Source: Acinetobacter cumulans (lineage in GTDB: Bacteria > Pseudomonadota > Gammaproteobacteria > Pseudomonadales > Moraxellaceae). Taken from it: 64,000 bases of DNA. The position numbers and the translations under genes were made by a program. The stretch is taken from contig NZ_CP035934.2 in NCBI RefSeq assembly GCF_003024525.3, positions 3,100,001 through 3,164,000 on the forward strand, given 5' to 3'. Under the pieces are notes generated by a model. The model did not search any database and had not been told where the DNA came from. It worked only from the letters and a program-made list of their open reading frames with translations. How positions within the stretch are numbered: the first letter of the stretch is position 1; every line of letters begins with the position of its first letter. Positions 25,219 through 35,640 of the stretch are shown piece after piece.

Positions 25219-28200
25219 TTAGGCAATATCGCGCAGTTTATCAACATTAAAATTGCCCAATATTTCATCCATTTTTTGTATAAAATCCGCTGTGGGTTGC
25301 CAATGACACACGCCATAATTAGCATCACCATTCATGCCACGTAAGTACAAATAACTCGCCCCACCCAAATGCTGCGCGATATCATAATCCTGCAATTGCA
25401 CCTTCAAATAACGATGTAAGGCCAATAAATAAATGGCGGCTTGTAACCAATAACTCGAACTACTCATGTTTCGGCGGATTTCACTCAGCGTATATTCCTG
25501 CTGTGCCTTACCCAAAAAGTTACTCTTGTAGTCGGCAATGTGATAACGCTGTCCATCGAAATACACCAAGTCAATGGCACCAATTAAATAACGTGCAGAA
25601 TTGGCTTCATTTAGTGCTTCAATCGCAATTCCAGCTTGCGTGAAGAGTTGTTGAATTTTTTTAATTTGCACGGGTCGATCTGACAGTGAAAGTTGAAATG
25701 GGAACTCTGGGAGATGACTGTCTGTAGACAACTGACTCAAACTAAAATCCGCATGCAATGGCGTATTTACGACCTCGTGCGTCCACTGTGTCATTAGCGC
25801 ATATAAGATTTCATTTTGCATCCCTTCAACCAACACCCCAAAACCAATGTTTTGGTAAAAGCTTGTCGACTTTGGTTGATCTAAGGCAGGGCTACTCCCC
25901 AACTGTTGCGCTTGCTGAATAAATCCATCCCGCATTGCACTCGGATCTGCTTGCTGAATATGTTCCACCAAGGGTTGTAGCAGCTTTAAAAACTGTGAAG
26001 CATCATAGCTATGCTGACTTTGAAACAGCCTGCTACATACTGTAGGGACATCGGTATGGGCCAGCATCTGCTGCAAAATGTCATGGTTAAATGCCAAATA
26101 CACACTACGCACCAATTTATGCTGTTCCTGCGTATGGATAAATTCACCAAAAGCCTGACGTACCGCATGATCCAAAGGCGCGGTCAGCGTTATATACGCA
26201 GATTTCCATGCCTGTGCAAACACTTTCCACACATCAAAACTGTCTTGCAATTTTTCACGTAGCTCATCCAGTAGCTGTGGGCCATCATTTTTAAAACGTC
26301 TTAAGATTTCCAATGGCCATGCAGCGGAATCTTGAAAATCAATTTGCTCATACACACTGTGTAAGAATGTTCCCGCCACCGTTCCTTTTGGAAAGTTTTG
26401 CTTAATCCATGAAACTCCCAAAGCGCTGTACTGGATTTCACTTTCTTGGTCTTGTTCATCTTCAGCACTGTCTTGCATCTCAACTTGATTTGCCAGCTGA
26501 TCTTGGGTGCTTTGGCGGTAGGATAAATGCTGTGATAAACCGGTAAAACTGGTATTGCTCCGCGGGTAAAACCGTGCCTCAGGCAACGGCAAAGCCTCTA
26601 AAACTTGCGCAGTCTGCTCATGTGTAACCGAAATAACATCTGGACATTGTTCAAGCAATTCCTGCTGCATGCAACCTGCATGCTCAAAATGATTGGGCGC
26701 AACACCACGCCAAAACGGCAAGCTGTAAACAGACTTATGATCTTGGGTTCTAAACATGGCATAAATGCGATAACTGGCGCGGGTTAATGCCACGTACCAA
26801 AAGCGATGTTGCTCTGCGATACGGCGGGCATCATTTTGTTCAAATTTATACGGTTGTAACTTTGACCCAATATCAATTACACGGCGCCGATCTATAGAAT
26901 TTGTATCTATATTTCTTTCATCTTCATAAGAAAAAATCAACGTATTATCAATTTTAGGTCCACCATCAGCATTGAGTAAAAAAACGACTTTAAACTCTAA
27001 ACCCTTCGACTGATGGATGGTCATCAGTTGCACCCCTTCAGCATTACTTAAAGGCCGCTCTAGCTCCCAGTCGCGTTGCTGTGGCGACTGCAATTGCTTG
27101 AGATACCAGTGATGTAAATGCTGTGCACCTTGCAAGTGTTCGCTTTGCGCACTGAGTAATTCTGTCAAATGACGTAAATTCACCACATCGCGCTCATTAT
27201 TCAAACTCTGTAGCGCGACAATACGCTCCCAAATTTTGAAATAGTTGAGACAATAGTGCCAAGCTGGCAAGAAGCCCTGATGTAACCAAAGCTCTCGAAT
27301 GTGGTCAAATTGGGCAATATAGTGGCTTAAATCTAACATTTGCATGTCATCACGCCACAAATCGACCAACTGCAACCCCATCAGACGTCCCAATAGCGCA
27401 CGTTTCACTTTGGCTTCTTGATACGGCGTTAAAATTGCATTTAACAGTGCAGCCACATCTTGGGCAATCTCACTACTAAATACACTCCGTTTGGCTGAAC
27501 GATTGACTTTAATCCCCAAAGCCAAAAGTGATTTTTGTACCGCATTTAATGCAGAATGGCCTGCCGAAAGAATGGCGATGTCTTCTACTGCCAATGCCTC
27601 ACGAATTGTTTCTCCATCCTTGAGTGACTGAAAATACAACTCACCTTGCTTGGCTTGATTGAGTAAATGCTGAATTTGCCACGCCACTTGTGAGGCTTCA
27701 TCGGCTGGTCGCTCTAATTGCACCCAACGTAAGGGCGCAGGATTGATTTGCCCTGCATCATATAAATCTGGATGCGATGCACCTGCACTAATCGGCACAT
27801 AATGCACATCTTCCCCAAAATCCATTTGCCGTTGAAATAAAGCATCCACCACATCGACCAATGGGGCAATCGAACGGAAGTTTTTGGTTAATTGGTAAAA
27901 CTGGCCTTGCTTACGATACACATCATTGCGTGCCTTTAAAAAGGTCAGCATATCGCCACCACGGAAGCCATAAATGGCCTGTTTACGGTCACCCACCATA
28001 ATCATACAGCCCTGCTGTAAACGCGCAGGATGACGCCAAATCTGTGCCAGCATGCTGTCTTGATCTAGGTTGGTGTCTTGAAATTCATCGACCAAAATAA
28101 GCGGATAGCGAGCATGCACAAAGGCCGCAAACTTTTCCCCTTGCTCGCCTTGAAGCGCTTCCGATAGGGTTCGAATTTGCTGTGCAAACGTGGTTTCACC

Positions 28201-29334
28201 TTTGCTCTGTAATAATTGAGGCAAGTGCTTTTTTACTTCAATACAAATATGTACTTTCAGTACATCATTTAAAGACTTTCTAAATTCAATTAAATCATTT
28301 AATGCTTGTATTAGCGGATGCTGATAGAAATTATCTTGAATCCATTGAGGGCATCCTTCCTGCTTAGCTGTTTCTTTCTTAAAAACTCTAAATTCCCTTT
28401 TACCATCACTACCGAAAAACATTTTCTCAATACAAACTAAACAACTATCTGCTTCTTCAGAAAAAAACCATGCTGGCCCTAATTTCGTAATATTCAGAAG
28501 TAAATTAGGAATATCCTCCAAAAAAATCTTAGGAAAACTGCCTTTGACAAAAATACGGTTATTAATCTGATCTGAAAATTGTCCTTCTTTTCCATAATAC
28601 TCAGACATTTCAGTATGATTAAAATATTTAAGTTGTTGAATTTTATCCTCAAATTTTTCTTCAGAAAAAATTTCTTGCGGTTTTTCCAACTCAACATAAG
28701 CAAAATTCAGTGATTTTCCTACCACATCCATATAGCTATCAATAGAACTCAGTTTATTTTGTATAAGAAGATAATTAATGAGATATTGTGGTTGTTGCTG
28801 AATCCATTCACGCAAGGTGTCATGCACCAATTGTTGAATATACACGCTGTCATCATTGGTAATTTCAGCACGTTCAATTTTGCCACTTTCAAAGGCGAAT
28901 TCACGAAGTAGGTTTTGGCTAAAGCTGTCCAAAGTCCCCACAAATAGTTCATCCAGCTGATCCAACACCAATTGCAAGCGATCACAGGCATAGCCTATCT
29001 GATGTGCATGACGTTCTAAAATCACTTTCACCAGTTCATCTTTTTCAGCTTCAGCTTTGGCCTGTATTACCACCACTTGTGTGCTTCTTAAACTTTCAAG
29101 CAGACTCAACACTTGATATAAACGCTGGCGAATACGGCTTTTTAATTCTGCCGCCGCTTTTCGGGTAAATGTGGTTGCAATAATTTGTCGCGGTAAATAT
29201 TTTTCCAACAAAATACGTACCATCAGGCTCGATAAGGTAAAAGTTTTACCCGTACCCGCCGAGGCTTCTATCCAATGTAAGCCCTGAAAATGCATGTTGC
29301 GGATTGGATTTTCAATTTCCTGAATATTCATCAT
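25219..29334 (-). CDS. recB: Exodeoxyribonuclease V beta subunit RecB
   Basis: RecB is the 3'-5' helicase and nuclease subunit of RecBCD. Walker A is at the N-terminus (EASAGTGKTFTLSSL), helicase motifs follow (LVDEFQDTNLDQ, VGDRKQAIYGFRGGD, LMTIHQSKGLEF, YVALTRA), and the C-terminal nuclease site is seen in AIDLVYFDG and IADYKSNFLG. At 1371 aa it is clearly longer than E. coli RecB (1180). Part of the excess lies in residues 180-365, encoded by DNA much poorer in GC than the rest (about 30 percent by hand count over 28381-28800). The start abuts the recC stop; a second ATG three bases on (29331) is better spaced from GGAG and may be the true one. Confidence 0.95.
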   Translation of the reverse strand: MMNIQEIENPIRNMHFQGLHWIEASAGTGKTFTLSSLMVRILLEKYLPRQIIATTFTRKAAAELKSRIRQRLYQVLSLLESLRSTQVVVIQAKAEAEKDELVKVILERHAHQIGYACDRLQLVLDQLDELFVGTLDSFSQNLLREFAFESGKIERAEITNDDSVYIQQLVHDTLREWIQQQPQYLINYLLIQNKLSSIDSYMDVVGKSLNFAYVELEKPQEIFSEEKFEDKIQQLKYFNHTEMSEYYGKEGQFSDQINNRIFVKGSFPKIFLEDIPNLLLNITKLGPAWFFSEEADSCLVCIEKMFFGSDGKREFRVFKKETAKQEGCPQWIQDNFYQHPLIQALNDLIEFRKSLNDVLKVHICIEVKKHLPQLLQSKGETTFAQQIRTLSEALQGEQGEKFAAFVHARYPLILVDEFQDTNLDQDSMLAQIWRHPARLQQGCMIMVGDRKQAIYGFRGGDMLTFLKARNDVYRKQGQFYQLTKNFRSIAPLVDVVDALFQRQMDFGEDVHYVPISAGASHPDLYDAGQINPAPLRWVQLERPADEASQVAWQIQHLLNQAKQGELYFQSLKDGETIREALAVEDIAILSAGHSALNAVQKSLLALGIKVNRSAKRSVFSSEIAQDVAALLNAILTPYQEAKVKRALLGRLMGLQLVDLWRDDMQMLDLSHYIAQFDHIRELWLHQGFLPAWHYCLNYFKIWERIVALQSLNNERDVVNLRHLTELLSAQSEHLQGAQHLHHWYLKQLQSPQQRDWELERPLSNAEGVQLMTIHQSKGLEFKVVFLLNADGGPKIDNTLIFSYEDERNIDTNSIDRRRVIDIGSKLQPYKFEQNDARRIAEQHRFWYVALTRASYRIYAMFRTQDHKSVYSLPFWRGVAPNHFEHAGCMQQELLEQCPDVISVTHEQTAQVLEALPLPEARFYPRSNTSFTGLSQHLSYRQSTQDQLANQVEMQDSAEDEQDQESEIQYSALGVSWIKQNFPKGTVAGTFLHSVYEQIDFQDSAAWPLEILRRFKNDGPQLLDELREKLQDSFDVWKVFAQAWKSAYITLTAPLDHAVRQAFGEFIHTQEQHKLVRSVYLAFNHDILQQMLAHTDVPTVCSRLFQSQHSYDASQFLKLLQPLVEHIQQADPSAMRDGFIQQAQQLGSSPALDQPKSTSFYQNIGFGVLVEGMQNEILYALMTQWTHEVVNTPLHADFSLSQLSTDSHLPEFPFQLSLSDRPVQIKKIQQLFTQAGIAIEALNEANSARYLIGAIDLVYFDGQRYHIADYKSNFLGKAQQEYTLSEIRRNMSSSSYWLQAAIYLLALHRYLKVQLQDYDIAQHLGGASYLYLRGMNGDANYGVCHWQPTADFIQKMDEILGNFNVDKLRDIA

Positions 29335-32300
29335 TTACTCCGCAGTTTGATGCTGAAAAATCGGCTGATACAGTGCATAGGCAAATAATTCACAGCAATG
29401 CTCCAGCAACTGTTTACTGTCCTGATCACGTAATATAAAGGCCCAATCCAGATGTGCCTGATTGGCTTCATCGAAACGAATATCAAAAGCACTATAATCG
29501 CCTGCAGCCGTCCATTTTTGTTTTAACTGTTCGATTTGCTCAAGCACTAAAATGCCTGCCTCTTTTTCAATCCAGCGCACACCGCGCTCATTGCCTTTAC
29601 CATTATTTTCTAAGGTAAATGCACCACTTTTTTCACTTGCTAGCAATAAATTGGCCGGCAAAACCAAAGGCCGTTGTTGTCCATAGTGCCAAGCCTTGAG
29701 CCACGCTTGAATGTGCACGCGCGCTTGCGCAGGTGATACCCCCTGACAACACACCGTAAGGTCGCCACATACTTCTATACGTTGATAGCTTTGTGTATCT
29801 TGCTCGGGCAAGCTATGCAACCAAAGCAAATATTCCAACCAAATTTGTGCACGGCGACGCCCTCGGGCACTCGATGCCGTCAAGCTCACCCACGTTTGTA
29901 CAGGCTCGGCAGGTACAGTAATTTGCATTTGTAGATTGGTTTCTAAGCTCAACATGCGCTGAGTCACTGGCGTTAAAGTTGCATCATCGCTCTGGGTCAC
30001 GGCTTTCACTCGCTCCAGCAAAGCTTCATGCTGTTGTAGGCTACTATTCCAAGTCGCCTCTTTTAATTTGCCCACAGGCAATTGATCTAACAGTAAGTCT
30101 TCGCTCGCAATTTGCGTCGACTGCAATAAGCTATTGCGTACAGCATATTTTTCTAAACCATCTAAAAGTAAAGGCTCATCCGTAGCCAAACTGTCCTCAG
30201 GTTTAGGGTTTACAATGCCTAAGGTTTTTAAATACAGCTCGGCAGGAAAAGTGACTTGCTTGATCCACTGGCTACTATCTAACTGTAAATCAGCGACTTC
30301 AGTCGGCTTAAGGGCTTTGCTGGCCCATGCAGTACGCGCACCCTGAGCCTGTTGTAGTTGCTGTGCCACATGAAACCAGTGGTCTTGATAGCGAATCTTC
30401 CGATCTTGGCGAGTGTGAATAAAATTCTGCAGTTCAAACGGTTGTAGACTGTGAATGCGATACAGATTTTTTAAATTATCTGGCACTTCAATGCCACTAT
30501 CCAAAGTAGTCAGCAGAGGCAAAGTGCTCTCTGCACGCCCTCCCTGAACGATCACAGCCAAATGACGAATAAATTCTTGCACCACACTCGATGGCTCGCG
30601 TATTTCACCATCATTGACATCAAAGCCATTATAAAACAGCCATAAATTATCTTTGGCCAACAACAATGCATCTAAAAATGCGCCTTGTTCATCATCTAAA
30701 CGTGAACGGTCACCCAAGTGCGATTTCAGCACATCCATTAAGTCAAAAGGCAAACGCACCTGACGGCTTGGGAACTTCCCGCTGTCTAAGTTCAGCATCA
30801 CAATCAGCTTATAAGGCAAGGGACGAATTTGCCCCATTTGACTAAAAGTAATTTGACCAGTCGGCACAGCCTGATCCATTTGGCTATCAATAGTATTTTG
30901 AATTTCTTGTAATAAGTAAGGCAAAGGCAATTGCATGTCTTTGAGTAGCAGTTGCTCTTGCGGGCCCAGCTCACCATCTTCGGTATAGTACGACAGTGTA
31001 ATTAAGGTAATGTATTTACGCAGTGTATCGCGCACTGCTTTTAAGGCTGTGACGCCATGTTTTTGGTACTGATCTAAATCGCGTAGCAATAAATGTAACC
31101 ACTCTTCAACATTACGTTGAATGCCCATCTCATGCTCTACCAGCCAATGGCGACGTTCGGCAAAATCTTGATACATCGTGATCAAGATATTGACCAACTC
31201 AAAATCTTCTGGACGCACATAGGCATAACTTAAAGTATCTTGTAGCATGACATGCTCAGGCACCGCTACGCCAAGTACCAAACGGTCTAAGGCAAATTTA
31301 AAACTGTAACGATAGTCCTGATCATTGGCAGCCAAACTCCGCTTTAAATGTTCTTCGTCTAGGCCGCGCTTAAATTTGGCATCACTGAGCAATTCAATCA
31401 TACGTGCTGCTTGATCGGTACTCAGCGCATAACGGGTTTGCACCGCACCTAAATTCAGCCAATCTGCAAAATCTTCTAGGCTAAAGCGACCTTGGCCTAA
31501 CTGAATTGGTCCAAGTACAGCACGCCATGCATTTTGTGTATCCAACTGTGGTACACCTGCAATTTTAACAGGCAAATACACACTGTCTTTACGCGTCTGC
31601 TGTGCAGTATTTTCAAAGCTCTGCTCTCGTGGTGGCGGTGCAAATACACTGCGAATAAGCGGTTCAAGCTCTTTGAGCTGCGGACTTAACACCAAAATAT
31701 CATTGGGCTGACGAGGCTGTTCTGGCGTGCTCTGTGATAGCCAATGCACCAATTGATCTTTGAGCACTTCCAACTGACGCAAAGATGAATGGCAAACATG
31801 CAGTTGAATCGAATCATCTTGTTCTAACAATTCAAATGATTCAGGTTCTGGCTCAGCCAAATTTAAAATATCAGACTGTAATTTCCCCAGTAAATGCGCT
31901 TCATAATCCATTGGAAAAAGGTCATGCCACTCTTCATCTTGCTCACCTGCAGCCAAATTGACCAGCAATGAAAAGTGATCTCGGGCTTGCTTGCCAAAAC
32001 GAGTCAACAGTGGATGTCTGGAATCTTTTTGTTGTCCATATTCCAGCGTGTATTTTTCAAAAAATGCGTCAATTTGTGCAGTGGTTGCTTCAGGATTTTT
32101 TTCTTGAAAGCGTTGTTTGAGTTTTACGTCATATTGCTTTTTCCAGTTGGCATCTACGGTGTCTGCCCAGTACTCTTGCGATGGATTGAAGTGCAAAATC
32201 AACACATCCATATACTGCCCTAAACGACGTAAAAAACTCAGCTGGCTCGGAGGCAAATCCAGTACTGTAAATAGCACCACCTGTTTAGGCAACGCTTGTA

Positions 32301-33126
32301 AGGCTTTGACACGCTGTGCAGGATCATCCATCACTTGCCAAAAGTTTTGATCAATACTTTGCATTAACTCAAAGTCAGCATGAAATTCGCTATGCCACAA
32401 CCAGCGTTGCCATTGCTCAAGTTGTTCGGCTTGTGCCAAAGCAAAGCTTGAAATTTGTTGCTGTTGTACTTGCTCTTCTTTGCTGTCCAAACCAGGAAAC
32501 AAAGGCCTTGGCATAAAAAATTGCTTATCCAAATCCAGTGGCTGATTGTTGCCCCAATCTTTCAGCCAATTATGTGCACAGTCACAAGACTCGCCCTGCG
32601 CATGTTGTTTTAAACAATGTCCACGGTATTCCATATAGTTACTAAATAAGCGTGAGACTTGCTCCGAAACCCAATACAACATGCCTTGCTTTTTGAGCTG
32701 TTGCTCCGTGCTATCACTCAGTCTGGACGCGCTGTCATACATACGTTGCACAATGCTATGTAAAGGGTGATCTACAGACAAAGGATTGTTTGCCTGCTGA
32801 ATAAAGGGTTTTAAAATTTGATAGGTACGCCATTTAATAATTAAGCGTGGAATATTGGCTTTCCGTACTTTTTCTTTATCATCCAATACTGCCTGATAAG
32901 CAAACCATTGAAAGGCACGGATCCGCTGATGAAACATGGTATTGGCGCTAATACCTTGTTGTTCTGATAATTTTGTCGTGAGCCACGTTTGCACTGCCAT
33001 AGAAGGCACAATAAAATGTTGGGTCTTGAGTGCGGCCAAGGGCGAAGTTTCAGCTTGATGGCCTGCTTGAATCATGGCTTCTAATAAGATTTCAACACGC
33101 TGACTTTGTATGACGCGAATAGCCAT
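29335..33126 (-). CDS. recC: Exodeoxyribonuclease V gamma subunit RecC
   Basis: RecC is the structural subunit of RecBCD that splits the DNA duplex and recognises Chi. The 1263-aa protein begins MAIRVIQSQRVEILLEAM and shows family blocks such as FIVPSMAVQTWL, HVCHSSLRQLEVL, LVLSPQ and the conserved GQIRPLPYKLIVMLNLDSGKFP. The ATG at 33126 has GGAGAG directly upstream; a TTG 15 bases earlier is disfavoured. It heads the operon, with recB starting at its stop codon. The E. coli ptrA gene between recC and recB is absent, as usual outside enterobacteria. Confidence 0.95.
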   Translation of the reverse strand: MAIRVIQSQRVEILLEAMIQAGHQAETSPLAALKTQHFIVPSMAVQTWLTTKLSEQQGISANTMFHQRIRAFQWFAYQAVLDDKEKVRKANIPRLIIKWRTYQILKPFIQQANNPLSVDHPLHSIVQRMYDSASRLSDSTEQQLKKQGMLYWVSEQVSRLFSNYMEYRGHCLKQHAQGESCDCAHNWLKDWGNNQPLDLDKQFFMPRPLFPGLDSKEEQVQQQQISSFALAQAEQLEQWQRWLWHSEFHADFELMQSIDQNFWQVMDDPAQRVKALQALPKQVVLFTVLDLPPSQLSFLRRLGQYMDVLILHFNPSQEYWADTVDANWKKQYDVKLKQRFQEKNPEATTAQIDAFFEKYTLEYGQQKDSRHPLLTRFGKQARDHFSLLVNLAAGEQDEEWHDLFPMDYEAHLLGKLQSDILNLAEPEPESFELLEQDDSIQLHVCHSSLRQLEVLKDQLVHWLSQSTPEQPRQPNDILVLSPQLKELEPLIRSVFAPPPREQSFENTAQQTRKDSVYLPVKIAGVPQLDTQNAWRAVLGPIQLGQGRFSLEDFADWLNLGAVQTRYALSTDQAARMIELLSDAKFKRGLDEEHLKRSLAANDQDYRYSFKFALDRLVLGVAVPEHVMLQDTLSYAYVRPEDFELVNILITMYQDFAERRHWLVEHEMGIQRNVEEWLHLLLRDLDQYQKHGVTALKAVRDTLRKYITLITLSYYTEDGELGPQEQLLLKDMQLPLPYLLQEIQNTIDSQMDQAVPTGQITFSQMGQIRPLPYKLIVMLNLDSGKFPSRQVRLPFDLMDVLKSHLGDRSRLDDEQGAFLDALLLAKDNLWLFYNGFDVNDGEIREPSSVVQEFIRHLAVIVQGGRAESTLPLLTTLDSGIEVPDNLKNLYRIHSLQPFELQNFIHTRQDRKIRYQDHWFHVAQQLQQAQGARTAWASKALKPTEVADLQLDSSQWIKQVTFPAELYLKTLGIVNPKPEDSLATDEPLLLDGLEKYAVRNSLLQSTQIASEDLLLDQLPVGKLKEATWNSSLQQHEALLERVKAVTQSDDATLTPVTQRMLSLETNLQMQITVPAEPVQTWVSLTASSARGRRRAQIWLEYLLWLHSLPEQDTQSYQRIEVCGDLTVCCQGVSPAQARVHIQAWLKAWHYGQQRPLVLPANLLLASEKSGAFTLENNGKGNERGVRWIEKEAGILVLEQIEQLKQKWTAAGDYSAFDIRFDEANQAHLDWAFILRDQDSKQLLEHCCELFAYALYQPIFQHQTAE

Positions 33127-33302
33127 GTTCTCTCCACTCAATAAAATACGGACGCTGCAAAACGATAAAGATTATTTACTATACTTTTATGGCTGTCTAT
33201 GCGAATTTGAAAACAATATTCAGTATAAAAATCAATTTGAAACGCTTATCTTAAAGTACATTAGCGATCAATACCTTTGATGAGCGCAGAAGGATCTTCA
33301 CC

Positions 33303-33818
33303 ATGAAAATAGACAATGTTCCAGACTCCATTGATCCAAGCTTAGATTTGGAGGCCATCCGCCAAGAATGCCTAGAGCTGGTAAAAAAACGTGCTTACCT
33401 CTCTGCTGGGGTTGCCGTCATTCCCGTGCCTTTTTTAGATGTCGTGATTGATGTCGGTATTTTGTCGCTCCTCATTCCAGAGGTAAATGCACGCTTTGCG
33501 CTCGCGCCAGAGCAAATTAGCGTGTTTGACCCAAAAACCAAACAAGTCCATTGGAACGAACTACGCAAACGTGGTGTAGAGTTCTCTGGTTTAGTCGTTG
33601 CCCGCACAGCAATGAAAAAATCACTCAATAATGTTGCGGCCAAATACATTACCAAACAAGTAACTAAATTCATTCCGCTCGGTGGCCAAGCCATTGCAGC
33701 CACTTTGGGTTATATCGTGATGAAAAAAGTGGCAGATGCCCATGTAGAAGATTGCTACAACTTAGCCAAAAGCATTCAACAAAAACAAATTGCACAGCAA
33801 GGTAGTACAACCATCTAA
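33303..33818 (+). CDS. Conserved hypothetical protein, DUF697-like
   Basis: I do not recognise a defined function. The 171-aa protein has no signal peptide. It carries two amphipathic or hydrophobic segments, AYLSAGVAVIPVPFLDVVID (residues 31-50) and FIPLGGQAIAATLGYIVMKK (about 122-141). The second resembles the C-terminal membrane-associated segment of DUF697 proteins found beside dynamin-like or Era-like GTPases, but no GTPase domain is present. AAGGATC before the ATG supports the start. The gene is divergent from recC, with 176 bases between them holding both promoters. A cytoplasmic or membrane-peripheral location is likely. Confidence 0.68.
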   Translation: MKIDNVPDSIDPSLDLEAIRQECLELVKKRAYLSAGVAVIPVPFLDVVIDVGILSLLIPEVNARFALAPEQISVFDPKTKQVHWNELRKRGVEFSGLVVARTAMKKSLNNVAAKYITKQVTKFIPLGGQAIAATLGYIVMKKVADAHVEDCYNLAKSIQQKQIAQQGSTTI

Positions 33819-33908
33819 TTCGTCCGCTCTTCAAATACATGCTATCGCATAAATGAGCAGGTCGAAATTGATTGAGCACTTGCGCTACACACATAGCGCA
33901 GTGCTGAC

Positions 33909-33945
33909 AAAAAAATAAGGGCTAAGCTCTCGGTTAGCCCTTATT
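33909..33945 (-). terminator. Intrinsic terminator of pap
   Basis: AATAAGGGCTAA and TTAGCCCTTATT form a 12-bp stem with an 8-nt loop. On the minus strand it is followed by seven T. It may also stop plus-strand transcripts of the 33303 gene less efficiently. Confidence 0.88.
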
Positions 33946-34013
33946 ATTAGATGTTATTTCATTCCAATTTAAGTACTGTTTTTAGTCTATTTCATCGCGG
34001 TACAGCACAAGAC

Positions 34014-35432
34014 TTACTCAACCTTCAATTGCTTTAAGATCGCACGTAGCACGTCTAAGCGTGCAGTATTTTTATCATCCGTTGCAATCACATGCCATGG
34101 CGCATACTCCGTATTCGTGCGCTCAAACATGTCAGCAGCCGCATTTAAATAATCATCCCAATGTTCCCGATTACGCCAATCTTCTGGTGTAATTTTAAAG
34201 CGTTTATGGGGTGTTTCTTCACGCGCTTTAAAGCGTGCCGCTTGCTCATCTTTACTGATCGCCAGCCAACACTTCACCACAACGGTATTGCTGTTCACCA
34301 GATCTCGCTCAAAACGATTAATTTCATCATAAGCACGTTGCCACTCGATCGGGCTCGCAAAGCCTTCAATCCGCTCTACCAATACACGCCCATACCAAGT
34401 GCGGTCAAAAATGGTGATCTTTTCACTCGGCTGAATTTTGCTCCAAAAGCGCCATTGATAAGGTCGGCGCAATTCATATTTTTCAGGCGCGCCAATGGTA
34501 TAAATTTCGTATTCTCGTGGATCTAATTTTTTTACAATTCGTTTAATTGCACCACCCTTGCCGGCAGCATCCATACCTTCAAAGGCAATCACCACATTTC
34601 GGCTATCAAAACGCAGTGCTTTCGACACCTTTTTGCTGAGCTGTTTCAGTTCTTGTTTATATACATCTTTCTCCATAACATCTGTTGCAGGCTTTAATAA
34701 AGCTTCTGGAATCGTCGCTTGTTTCCAGCGACCTTTGCCCTGCTTTAAGTGTTCTGGGCAATGTTGTATCGCTCGTAAAATATATTGTGCAAATTGCTGA
34801 TCACGTTCTTTTTCATCTTCACAATCAATCAAAAACCAATCTTGGGTAAACCTCTGGCGTAGCTTTTGCAGATTGTCATATTGTTTTTTATTTCGCCAAT
34901 CTAGTCCGTGTAATTTATGCCAATGCACTTCACTCGGGTCCATCGTATCTAAACGCTTTTGCAAAGATTTCCAAGACAGATCAAACCAGACTTTAATCAC
35001 ATCGACATTATTATTTTTTAAGTCTTGTTCAAAATTGCGCATGTTTTCGACATATTCATCAAACATGGTGTCATCCATCGGCTGTGATACATGCATGGCC
35101 GTGGTCAGCAAATCACTATACCAATTGCCAAACATCACCATCATTTGTCCTTCAGCTGGAATTGAGCGTGCATAAGACTGCCAAAAGGTTTCTTTATGAT
35201 TAAACGTTCTCGGTGGATCAGCTTTCACCTGTAAAAATCTTGGATCTAACCATTCTCTGAGCTGTTTAACCGCCTCACCTTTCCCTGCCAACTCAATGCC
35301 ACTCACGAGAATCAACTGACTTTTAGCATTGGTTTTAGCACGGCTGTCTTTCAGGGCATATTGAGCTTCAATCAGTGCCAACGATAATTGTTCTTCATCC
35401 ATCAACTGAAATTGGTTTTGTTTTGTCGTCAT
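34014..35432 (-). CDS. pap: Polyphosphate:AMP phosphotransferase (two-domain PPK2)
   Basis: PAP transfers phosphate from polyphosphate to AMP, giving ADP. The enzyme was first characterised from Acinetobacter johnsonii 210A, as a protein of about 55 kDa, which this 472-aa sequence fits. It consists of two tandem PPK2 domains, each starting with a P-loop: ILVSGIELAGKGEAVKQL (about residue 45) and IAFEGMDAAGKGGAIKRI (about 285). The C-terminal domain keeps the full motif set, including IFDRTWYGRVLVERIEGF; the N-terminal one is degenerate (MMVMFGNWYSDLL), the usual state for class II enzymes. It is monocistronic and closed by the terminator at 33909. A link to stress energy supply is known for the family. 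Confidence 0.93.
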   Translation of the reverse strand: MTTKQNQFQLMDEEQLSLALIEAQYALKDSRAKTNAKSQLILVSGIELAGKGEAVKQLREWLDPRFLQVKADPPRTFNHKETFWQSYARSIPAEGQMMVMFGNWYSDLLTTAMHVSQPMDDTMFDEYVENMRNFEQDLKNNNVDVIKVWFDLSWKSLQKRLDTMDPSEVHWHKLHGLDWRNKKQYDNLQKLRQRFTQDWFLIDCEDEKERDQQFAQYILRAIQHCPEHLKQGKGRWKQATIPEALLKPATDVMEKDVYKQELKQLSKKVSKALRFDSRNVVIAFEGMDAAGKGGAIKRIVKKLDPREYEIYTIGAPEKYELRRPYQWRFWSKIQPSEKITIFDRTWYGRVLVERIEGFASPIEWQRAYDEINRFERDLVNSNTVVVKCWLAISKDEQAARFKAREETPHKRFKITPEDWRNREHWDDYLNAAADMFERTNTEYAPWHVIATDDKNTARLDVLRAILKQLKVE

Positions 35433-35640
35433 TTTCTATTCGATACTTTATGATGATTTTTTCCAGTATAGCCCTAGTTTTTAATTTTATAGAAGTACCG
35501 AAAAGCGCTTTTAGCCAGCAGTTTTGAAGCATTTTGCAACCAACTGGCTGCACGCTCTACATTTTTCCTGCAATTTGTCATAGCAGCTCATCTCAAGTGC
35601 AGCTACTATGTGGTGAACTTGAAAATAATTGAGACACACA

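Noticed and set aside
33303..33818. Dynamin-like or Era-like GTPase
   Set aside because: Only a DUF697-like hydrophobic segment is seen. No P-loop, switch or NKxD motif is present.
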